Origin: Saturnia japonica
Lineage: Eukaryota > Arthropoda > Insecta > Lepidoptera > Saturniidae
Reading direction: 5' to 3'
Length of the DNA stretch: 64,000 bases
Assembly: GCA_033032175.1 (NCBI GenBank)
Contig: CM065325.1
Location: 14,784,930-14,848,929, forward strand
The position numbers and the translations under genes were made by a program. Below the pieces are notes generated by a model that searched no databases, was not told where the DNA came from, and saw nothing but the letters and a program-made list of their open reading frames with translations. Of this stretch, positions 11,201 through 19,000 are shown piece by piece (the stretch's first letter is position 1; each line of letters begins with the position of its first letter).

Positions 11201-13066
11201 GAAATCGATAAAAGACCAACAATATGGGCAATGGACTCTGCACACGGGTATAGAATTTTAAAACGAAAAATTTGGAATGAACTTGTTTTAATATTTTCAG
11301 ATAAAGATGACTCCGAAAAAAAAAAGAAATTGTTGAGTAGCTTTCTCACGCTGTTTTAAAGGATACAAAGTTACAAATATAGATACTATTTTTCATACTA
11401 TCGTAAAGAATACTATGTACTAAGTACTTTCTACTCTCTTTTTGTTTTCGCCTTTTCCTGCTACAGTAAACTAAGCATAAATCGTCCGATTGATTCACCT
11501 CGATTTTAAATACTACCTGAATTCGTCCTCAAACGATCATGAGTTAAATGCACAGTCTGGATGCGACTTAGGTACGCGCGAGATGATTCACAATGAAATC
11601 GCTCATTTTGGACAGGGTCTTAGGTCTTCCAATTCACGTTTTCGTTCCTTCTTACGATATTAGGACCCTCAAACAAGCTTAAAGAGGAGTTTCAGAAGGC
11701 CGGCATCACGGCGACAGTGGCTTAGAGTCATAATGCAAACTAAGTATAAAAAACATAACATTAGATTTCCCTTGCTTTCCTCCCCCTGACCAAAATCGTG
11801 GATACGCTTGGGCCTTGTAATCCAGACACATGGCATTGTGTCAGCCAAGTTTGGAAAAAAGGCCGACACACCTGCCAATGTGTACATTTACATGAACCAT
11901 TTCGAGCTATTTTCGACCCCTCCATAATTGCAAAAACTATTCAACATTCACAATTGAAATTTTCTATGTTTAGTAAACCTGCGTTGAAAACCTAGAATTC
12001 AACATTTCACGAATAAACCTATTACAATGTTTGAGTTATTAGTGTCTGAAAAGTAGCATTGTTATCATTGACAAACTTACTCATCAAAAACTTATTACTT
12101 CGTGACTTAGAAACTTGTGTGTGAAGATAAATACAAATGAAACAATCATCATACAAACGAAAAAATATAAAAGAACATCAACTATAACGGTGTTTACATT
12201 TACTCACCAAAAGATGGTGTTGTGCCAAGTTCAAGGAAAAAATGCCACGGAAATTTTTATTAAATGATTGGAAAATTTGGGAAAAATTAAATTGCTTTTT
12301 TCCATTACATTTTTTATGAATTTTTCGAACGATGGATATACAGGATATAATCTTTTTTTATTCGTTGTTGTCGTTTTGTTTGATTCGATACGGTTCGGGA
12401 AATAGTTGAGTAGATGGCGCTGTGGTGGGGATAATGACTATTGGAAAGGACAAAACAAAGTCTGCCGGGCCAAATACTAGGTATATAATAATTATTTGGT
12501 ATAGCTTACACGGTCAGCTAGCATCATTGAAATGTATACATGTGCGAATTCAAAAACCTCGCTCATCCTTTTCATCGGAATCTCAAAGTAATCCTTGGCA
12601 AATTCTTCAATTTTACTTTTCGTATCTAATTTTTCCAATTCCTCACCGAATTGTAATAATTTCTCCATAAATTTATTGTATTTCTCTTCTATATCTTCGT
12701 AGTTATGTTTCTCAGTTTGTGTGGTGACAGGGAGGTACTCTTTCCCAAATTCTATCTGTTCTATCTGATGTATGGATATTGTGTTTCGAATTAAATACAT
12801 CAGTTCTTGTTGATCTAATGTGTTGGTTAACCTATCAGAGACTTTTTTTATCTCATCTGTTTTTAAAATGAGATAATTCATGAAACTGTTTACAATCTTC
12901 TTCATTTCTCCGTAATAAGTTTGGTAGGATCCGTCGACGAAAGGCACGTTCATTATTAGCCGAATATATTTTTTCAAATTTGATGACGTATCATCTATGA
13001 TGTATAGGTGGACATCTTCTAAAGTTTTCGTCTTAGTAGTTGAATAAATTCTTTATAAGCATCCAT
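2068..13066 (-). CDS. Nine-exon coiled-coil protein with C-terminal DPY30 motif
   Basis: Exons, 5' to 3' on the minus strand: 13066-12510, 10773-10429, 8947-8751, 8204-8071, 7512-7385, 5579-5339, 3205-3070, 2636-2552 and 2217-2068 (TGA). I joined them by hand at GT/AG sites. All phases agree, and the sum is 1974 nt (about 657 aa) if one missing base in the A-run near 13024 is restored. Exons 1 to 4 encode a charged coiled coil. Exons 5 and 6 hold tyrosine/aspartate-rich stretches (YYVDEF, YYFDERGRY) and a CAPC motif. Exon 7 carries a DPY30-type dimerisation motif (LPEALHDVG...NPIHYLAHKLL), and exons 8 and 9 end in a basic helix. DPY30 motifs of this kind dock AKAP-like helices and occur in radial-spoke and other ciliary proteins, so a sperm-flagellum role is an inference. 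I do not recognise a named orthologue. The start is uncertain: an alternative is splicing from an unseen upstream exon into the AG just before 13031. Confidence 0.75.
2552..2636 (-). CDS. Exon 8 of the DPY30 coiled-coil gene
   Basis: This 85-nt exon has a TTGTTTTAG acceptor and a GTTAGT donor and encodes YKITTKGLREKSVEAEVYKA then NIYKMRHE. Its single 5' base completes the Lys codon left by exon 7, and its 3' end is phase 0. It is too short to stand out as an ORF; phase agreement on both sides supports it. Confidence 0.7.
3070..3205 (-). CDS. Exon 7: DPY30 motif
   Basis: This 136-nt exon encodes SLDSEVVKYLWDSFGAILP and then EALHDVGLSKPVNPIHYLAH, which matches the DPY30 motif pattern of a helix, a P-x-DPI-like turn (here PVNPI) and YLA. 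The acceptor AATCTTCAG and donor CACAA|GTATGT are both strong. Open frame continues past the donor to 2970, but that is intron: only the spliced form enters exon 8 in phase. The exon is duplicated at 1-92. Confidence 0.8.
3114..4616. repeat. Right copy of the tandem segmental duplication
   Basis: This is the partner of 1-1507. It forms most of intron 6 of the DPY30 gene, from exon 7 rightward. Differences from the left copy are few, such as a missing short stretch near 3529 and single-base changes, so the duplication is recent compared with the degenerate repeats nearby. Confidence 0.85.
3814..4547. mobile_element. TIR element in duplicated block, copy 2
   Basis: This is the same element as at 706-1439, carried along by the segmental duplication. 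Here the flanking repeats are clearer: AGCAGTCAT at 3805-3813 and AGCAGTCGT at 4548-4556, eight of nine bases equal. Long imperfect TIRs with 9-bp duplications are typical of Mutator-like elements; the superfamily is an inference. Confidence 0.5.
4691..5014 (+). mobile_element. SINE-like element, 325-bp GAA-tailed family, copy a
   Basis: Starts GGAGTTTTTGGCGGGATC and ends CCAAGTTAGGAAGAAGAAGAA. Near full length, inserted in intron 6 of the DPY30 gene. Other copies are at 14727-15056, 32014-32336, 38562-39520 and 40486-40807. No tRNA-like A and B boxes are obvious. The 3' end resembles that of the RNase H LINE at 40820-47585. Confidence 0.75.
5339..5579 (-). CDS. Exon 6 of the DPY30 coiled-coil gene
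   Basis: This 241-nt exon encodes VTDNEKYYFDERGRYTKDNS, a CAPCTSEY motif and an acidic tail (KLDIKDPNIVEMLPTTEHV). The acceptor is TTTTTTAATTTAAG, in phase with exon 5; a second AG seven bases on would break phase. The donor AAAA|GTAGGT leaves one base, which exon 7 completes. Confidence 0.75.
5640..5880 (+). repeat. Dispersed repeat (ACCGAGAAATC family)
   Basis: The block with CCACCGAGAAATC, AATCCATC and a later GAGTCACT-like region is recognisably shared with 29030-29215. Class unknown. Located in intron 5 of the DPY30 gene, just upstream (on the minus strand) of exon 6. Confidence 0.45.
6588..7056 (-). mobile_element. tRNA-derived SINE and flanking repeat, copy 1
   Basis: On the minus strand a tRNA-like head reads TTGGCCTAGCGGTTTGAGGC (A box) and, about 50 bases on, GTTCGAGTCC (B box, near 6806-6818). 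The body runs left to a C/A homopolymer patch at 6592-6613. Similarity to 7521-7938 extends beyond the head, to TTCACTTCAAAA near 7050, so the repeat is larger than the SINE alone. Confidence 0.6.
7385..7512 (-). CDS. Exon 5 of the DPY30 coiled-coil gene (YY-D repeat)
   Basis: This 128-nt exon encodes IDRIYYVDKVGPYYVDEF and then QVYVTNYAMETYHMDCEGK. The repeated YYVD motif also appears in exon 6 (YYFDERGRY). The acceptor is TTGTTACAG and the donor GAT|GTAATA. Two related tRNA-SINE-bearing repeats flank it in introns 4 and 5. Confidence 0.75.
7521..7938 (-). mobile_element. tRNA-derived SINE and flanking repeat, copy 2
   Basis: Same orientation and layout as 6588-7056: GCTAGGCCAATTCGAC (A-box side) near 7684 and a decayed B box (ACTCCAAC) near 7620. 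It shares GCATTAACCGTGTATAATG downstream. The two copies flank exon 5, one in each neighbouring intron. Confidence 0.55.
8071..8204 (-). CDS. Exon 4 of the DPY30 coiled-coil gene
   Basis: This 134-nt exon encodes TIELPGTKRKCWENIGQNYS and then KTKIVDIAIALRTFIACK. The donor is AAAG|GTAAAG and the acceptor TTTCAAG. Both phases match the neighbouring exons. Confidence 0.75.
8255..8590 (+). repeat. Degenerate copies of the 325-bp SINE-like family
   Basis: Two overlapping remnants can be read, each ending in a stretch like AACAAGGGAGCCATGATCT, with GACCCTTTATTGTGTAATA in the second. They lie in intron 3 of the DPY30 gene next to exon 3 and are much older than copies a, c and e. Confidence 0.45.
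8751..8947 (-). CDS. Exon 3 of the DPY30 coiled-coil gene
   Basis: The frame is open from VLRGMEIIRDKIENHER to LEQQYKTMR, a classic heptad-rich coiled coil. The acceptor is AAAG|GTTC and the donor is ATGAG|GTCAGA, leaving two bases of a codon that exon 4 completes as Arg. Confidence 0.75.
9325..9545 (-). repeat. Degenerate minus-strand copy of the 325-bp SINE-like family
   Basis: TTCTTCTTCTTTTTCCTAC, CACTGCCATTATCG and AACAAAATGGTGGCCCTC follow the order expected for a reversed copy. The 5' part is eroded. The rest of the 8948-10428 intron shows no gene. Confidence 0.45.
10429..10773 (-). CDS. Exon 2 of the DPY30 coiled-coil gene
   Basis: The acceptor is TTTGTTCCATAG before CTCAATG, the donor is GTGCGA, and the 345 nt are phase 0 at both ends. 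It encodes a strong coiled coil (LNEIRTSIEEIALRLRNNL, EDKEKSINELLQQL), then a hydrophobic stretch and RRQISNRRADLQENKNEEIL. The hydrophobic stretch begins at an excellent but apparently unused donor (GTAAGA at 10593); see findings. Confidence 0.7.
10774..12509. other. Intron 1 of the DPY30 gene
   Basis: 1.7 kb intron. Two open frames of 72 and 121 codons on the minus strand have no recognisable motif and no acceptable exon boundaries. A CG-containing stretch lies around 10950-11110. No repeat family seen elsewhere in the window is clearly present. Confidence 0.4.
12510..13066 (-). CDS. Exon 1 of the DPY30 coiled-coil gene
   Basis: Reading from ATG at 13066 gives MDAYKEFIQLLRR, then a stop after two more codons. 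A +1 shift at the four-base A-run near 13024 continues into LEDVHLYIIDD and a 174-codon open stretch ending at a strong donor (GTAAGC, 12509-12504). With one base added the exon is 558 nt and phase 0. Without it, the ORF could enter by splicing at AG|ACG (exon end 13031). The encoded segment is helical and charged (MKKIVNSF, EKYNKFMEKL, KIEEFAKDYF). Confidence 0.65.
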
Positions 13067-13399
13067 GTGTATGTTATTTCAATTTTAAATTTGTTTAAAA
13101 TATAACGAGCATTTTTTACACTTTGACATGAATCAAAGTCGATGATATCGTCTATAGAGTACATTTATATCTTTTAAAGAGGTAGAGTTCGTATGTTTGT
13201 AAGACGTAATCTGATAAACTACTAATCCGATCCAAATTTTTTTTTGGATGCTACATTATCCGTAGCATGAATGTCAAGTAAGCTTTAGGAAAGTAGAAGT
13301 GAGAACAACGATAGGCTACGATCGCCGCGCTATTATTCCCGCAGTATTCTGCGACACAATAATATAGAAAATGTATGAAGATGCAGGCACTTGTAAAAA

Positions 13400-13745
13400 A
13401 AAACCGCACGAAAATTTAACAACTTTCGTCCAGCTAGCTCGGTCTTATATAGAATATAGTCGGCAGAAAGTTGAAACGTTTATTCAACCACCATAATATA
13501 TTACAAATTCGTAAGTTAGGCTATTATATAAAATAATCAGAAAACACGACAGTCATTATAAAAGACATCAAACGACGCGCTCGCTAGAGCTCTTCTTTTT
13601 CTTCTCTATCAAATTCAAGAATAGAATTAACAACAACCGATGCATATACAACCTACATAGAGTAATCATAGTACCTAGACGGGAGACGTATATCACGGCG
13701 TCTGGAAGTACTAGGGACGGGTTGTCTTACTATACAACCAAAATC
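13400..13745. repeat. Dispersed block shared with 50940-51275
   Basis: Shared strings in the same order include GCTAGCTC, AAGTTAGGCTA, ATAATCAGAAAACACGACAG and ACCTAGACGGGA followed by GTATATCACGG. In the 51-kb copy the block sits between hAT-like terminal repeats and a transposase remnant, so this may be a non-autonomous relative. Confidence 0.55.
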
Positions 13746-14469
13746 TGTTTTGCCGAAGAAATCACCGCGCCGCGTTACGGTTTAAATTCGCGTGACTGTT
13801 TTGTGCACTATCATATGCATGTGTTTATATGAAATATGTACGATGCCGCGAGTGGAAAACTAGTAATAAACAAATATTGCTTTTAGAAAGCTTGGAAATA
13901 AGCGTGTAACACTCACCTGTAATGTAAATTTCTCACAGCTAGTTGATTTAATACCAAAACGATAGTACCATCAGTATTATAACAATCGAAATACACTTAA
14001 TTATATACAAGAAAGAATATTTTCTAGTACTTGACTCTGAAGGTTTTGTCCGCGAAGTACTAAAAGTGTGGTCACTGGAGTTTAGTTGAATGCCATCTAT
14101 ATTAAAGCTCTCTCGCTCCGCTCGTTTTTTCTGTACGGTTACACAATTTTGTTGCTAGCGCCGCAGTTCACAGTAAGTAGTTTATATAATCGAGGTTATG
14201 CTATAAAAGTGTTTTGTCGTGTTTTTTTTTAAACGAAAATAAAGTGAATTAATTTTTTATTGTACATCTCAAATTAATCACTTTGTGCGTGAATACGTTG
14301 GTAAATTATAAAGTAACTAAATAAAATGATAAATGATGACACTAACTAACTAAGGTTTCGAACCTACCTCACACGGCTTACTCTTTACGATCTGTCTATG
14401 TAGTTACTTCTCTGTCTACTATTGTTATTATTATGCCGTGCAGTATATTCTCTGGATCTCGGTTTATGA

Positions 14470-14700
14470 TCGCGGAGCTTATCTCTGCTCGGAGCTATCT
14501 GCTTGGAGCCATCGGAGCTAGCCATGGGCATTATCAGCTATTTCTGGCAACGGCTATCTAGCCGATATTTGGTTTCAATACCGGTATTGATAACCGTTGC
14601 CAAATATCGATACCAAAGCGAGTTTTCAACTATCTAATACGCGCATCGTTTTCGTTTGTTATCGATAATGTAAATATGCTACCTGCCGTAACGATACGGT
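14470..14700. promoter_or_regulatory. Palindrome and TATCGATA cluster upstream of prel
   Basis: It contains the perfect 16-bp palindrome TCAATACCGGTATTGA inside a wider imperfect inverted repeat (GATATTTGG ... CCAAATATC), preceded by GGAGCT repeats. TATCGATA-type motifs, like insect DRE sites, occur near 14604 and 14660. It lies between the divergent DPY30 gene (minus) and prel (plus). A promoter role is an inference; a transposon end is the alternative. Confidence 0.35.
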
Positions 14701-14726
14701 CAGTCTAACTAAACTACTAAAGTACC

Positions 14727-15056
14727 TCTTCTTCTTCTTCTTCCTAACTTGGCAAACCGGTCCTCTTTAATGAAGACCATTACTGCCATTATCGAGAGAA
14801 TTATATTGTCATGTATTATGACGATTCAATATCCTAACAAGATGGTTGGCTGCCTTGTTAGAATGATCTAGAAAGTTTTTGTGAGATATCAAAATGCATG
14901 CTTTCCGCTTTATACCTATAATCTACTTCACTTATGCACAATAACCAAAGTATATCACGCAAAATGCCACCAATATTACATAACATAAGTTCAAAACCCC
15001 TAAGTTAATGAATTAAAAATAAAATCCACAACAAGAACAATAAGATCCCTCCAAAA
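14727..15056 (-). mobile_element. SINE-like element, 325-bp family, copy b
   Basis: Reverse orientation: TTCTTCTTCTTCCTAACTTG at the left, CACCAATATTACATAACATA inside, and GATCCCTCC near the right end. It lies between the palindrome cluster and prel exon 1. Moderately diverged from copy a. Confidence 0.7.
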
Positions 15057-16022
15057 AAAATCCTACTCGATGTTATTCGACGTGTAAGTGCACAGATAAT
15101 AATGATTCCTCTTCCTTTTAACGATTTTCCTTCGATGTCCCTACGTTAGAGGCATGTCAGTCGTTATCATTTACGTTTGGCTATAGCGGACACATGCAAT
15201 CGGAGTATTAATTTGGTCTATGGTATTAATCCTGTAGTGATAATCTGTGTTGTGGATAGACCACAGATTACTTTACAATTTTACAATAATAGTCATATCT
15301 ACGTTTACAATTTACTTTTTTCTATAGACTAAACTTGATCTCTGCACTAAACCGAACCGAAGTACCAATGGCCGATGGACTCTGGAATAGTCTGTCAAGT
15401 GTCAATATTTATCAAAATTTTTATCGAAAACACCTGAAATTATGAATGATAACGAGTTTTGTAGTCATCGTTCACTTCATTTGTATTAAACAAATATCGC
15501 ATTTCGTGAGTGTACGTAACGCCTTTCTAGAAGTATTTCGTGTCATAGATTTGAAACAGAAAAGTAAATCCGGCGTACGGTATTCACGTTTCTATCATAT
15601 TTATTGTTGTTTAAAACCGTAAAAATTATCATTGGTTGTCTTGTTGTGGTACTGTGTTGTTTGAAATTATTGGATGTTTTTTTTAATGTAGGCGTGAATG
15701 GAAGTCGGTGTCCTTTAAAACCGAAATTGGTCAGGCGCTTGTTTATCATCCGTGCGTATGTAATACGCTACGTGACTATCGACACAAAGTATTTGTGTCC
15801 AGTGTTTTGTTCACTGTAACATGTGTTAAACCGCCCAATAAATTCATATTACCATGACCTACATTCTTGAGTTTTATGTAATCTGATATTGATACCCGTG
15901 TTTCTATCTTTTGAACATTTAATACGGCGTCTCTGACCTCTGTTATTATTTACAGAAGTAGTGTGAAATGGTGTACTGAGTTGTTTATATTTATTTCAAT
16001 AAGGAAAAAAAAGTGAAAAATA

Positions 16023-19000
16023 ATGGCGAGATATTATGAAAATACATCGACTTTTAACTTCAGCTGGGATCAAGTTGTACGTGGTTATTGGAAAAGATAT
16101 CCAAATCCATTGAGGTTGGTATGCATAAAATCCTTTAAAAGTTTATAGTTTAAGTTTTTTTTTATTTACAATTGATTTATGCTAAAATGCACCTGCTCCA
16201 GCCGAATGTTAGATTCCCAAAATGTTGCAAATTTCTGTGTTAATTTAGTCACTTATTCAGTAGTCATGGCTGCAGAGTTCTCAGGTTATAAACTATCTAA
16301 TGTCTAACTATATAATGTTAACTTAAAAAAAGTCAACCGTCTAGAAACTATTAAAGTTAAATGAATTCCAACCAGAAAGCAATATATTGTTATGTAAATA
16401 TCTTACTTCTTAACACACATAAAAAAAACCTAATAAATTGTCATAGTACTGGGTAAGTACTGCACAAAAAAGTTTTAACCCTCTTAAAAGGTAATTTTTT
16501 TAAATTAATAGTAATGGTATGTATGTACACATTTTATTATTAATTAAAATGTACCGAATTGTTTATTTTCAATATTTTATGAAGCTTTTTACAATTTAAA
16601 GAAGCTTAACTTGTACAGAACTGATTTGTTTTTTTTAAATATACAGATTTTCAATTTGCCCACATGGTCATTCAAACACTTAAAAAGAACTTATATGTCA
16701 ATAATTACTCACTAATTTCACTTAAAAGTAAATAATAATGTCTCAAAATGGGTTCTTGGGTTGGCTCTTTCAATGGGTTAAATAGACCAGCACATAGATC
16801 TCTGTAAAACTGGTTCATGCTTAGAAGTAACCACCATTGTTCTTTGACTGTTTTTTATTTACCATCAGGTATAGTGCTGTTATTTTGCTGATTTCACATA
16901 AATATAATCTGAATATACATACTACTGTTTTTTTATTATCAGAATATTTAATTTCAGCACTCATGTACTATCAGAGGACACATGCATCAGGCAGGTGAAA
17001 GATGGATGCCTTCATACGAAAAGGATACTGACCAAAACTAACCGTGTTCCAAAATGGGGAGAAAGGTAAATAGTTTATTAATTTTTTTTATAAAATGAAT
17101 TCTGATTTACAGAATTTTAAGGACCACAGATTTTGTTATTTTATTGCAAAGATTGAAGGTTACTGTAAATTTCATATTAAGGTTTCACTCTGAAAATTCT
17201 TATTACCTATGAGAAGCACACAAAACAGCAAAAAGTTTAGGATGTTGTTAGCATTGGTGTTATTGTACATATAGATTTCATATTGTTGAAAATGTTCAAA
17301 TTAGAAACAATAAGAGAAATTGATCCCAACTCTTTTTTCTAATCCCAGGATTTCGGGATTGTCTACAGAGAATCCTGGGATTGTAGGCAGGTAATGAAAA
17401 GCTGGAGCACTATATAAAAATCTGCTTTTCAATTTTTTCTTATTCACAAAATAATGAAACATCAACATAATTCAACTTAAATATCGTAAAATAAACAAAT
17501 AACTTTCATCTAACACTTTAAACTCCCAAAACAAATATCAACTTGATTAGACTTTAAATTCTATAACAACATATCATGTTATTCTTTTACACAGATCAAT
17601 AATAATCATTGAATTAAAATGACCTGATATATAATATATATATTGTGTTCTTGTCAAAAACAGTAAATTGAAAAAAATCAAACCTCTTCAAACTTCCTTT
17701 AAAATAAACCAACCACATCTGTGTATAACACTTAAAATGAACATGTTAAACTTTTAAAAAACCTACAAGGTCGGCTAGTGATACCTTACAAGCGTCCATA
17801 GGCTATGGTAGCCTTTTACCATAATGCGGGCTGTATGCTTGTTTGCCACATTAGTGGTATAAAAAAGTGAGTTTCGTATTATTCAATTATTGTCAAAGTT
17901 CTGTCTCAGAACAGCATAATTATTTAATTGAATTGCTATAATTTATAATAATATTAACATTTTAGTAGTTTTCCTTAAACCAAATGCATTCACATTCCAT
18001 TAATCCTTTTATTTATTAATTAATAAGGATGACTAACATCTAAATTATTAAATTAAATAAACAAAGGAATCTGTTAGCCAATAACAAGATATCATGTTTA
18101 AAAACCTGTTGAAGTTATAAAAAATTTGAACAAATATACTAGCATAACTGTAATTACCGCTGATAATAACAATAACAAACATTAACACAGCACTAACTTA
18201 TTTAAAAAAATCAAAACTTCAAGCTTCTAGCAGAAACCTCGCTTGAGTGGAAAGGATCCAGTTTATGTTGCTCGTACAACTCATTGAAACATTTTCTTGT
18301 CTGCACTATATCAGAGTTGCCTGTAGTTATATGAAGTAAAAGGAAAATGTAGTAAAGAATAAAGATGAATTAGTATGCCCGGGGCATTAAAATAGATCCT
18401 TGTTAAAAGATCAGGACTGACAATATCATTATTTAAAAATTTTAATATCAAAATTAATTAAGATTAATTTTACACCTGTTTGGTAGTGGTAATATATGGA
18501 ATTCCTTACAAAGATTAAAATAATTCTTCAACTGATAGGGCACTTTTAGATGAAAACATAGATATTTCATAAATCTCTTTTGTATACTCTCAATATGGTT
18601 AAAATACTTATGATATAGCATGAATTCAATATTTGAGAAGCATATTCCAGGTGGCTTCCTACAAAAACAATTTGTGAAACACATAATCTATGCAAATAAA
18701 TAAAATTGAAGTGTCTGTTTATAATATCATACAGTACCTACATACCCTATACAAAGAAGTCAATTTTTAAAACTTTTGGTTGTTGTCCTGGTAATCTTCA
18801 AAATGGTTAAACCGATTATTACAGGGTTTTCACTAGTAGCATTGAATTTTATAGGAGTAACTTAGGTTCCTTTTTTCTAGAAAAAAAGTTGGTTAAGTGC
18901 CTATAAAAAACTGATCATGGTGAATCAGTTTAGGTGCTTAAATGGTTTACACTGAGTAAACAATAAGAGATATTATATCAAATTAATGTAGTATATAATT

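Noticed and set aside
10880..11245. 121-codon minus-strand ORF in intron 1 of the DPY30 gene
   Set aside because: No motif, no matching splice sites, cysteine-rich by chance composition, and it lies between two exons that join in phase without it.
15604..15819. 71-codon hydrophobic plus-strand ORF upstream of prel
   Set aside because: It starts at TTG, not ATG, and shows no homology I can recognise. It may at most be 5' UTR.
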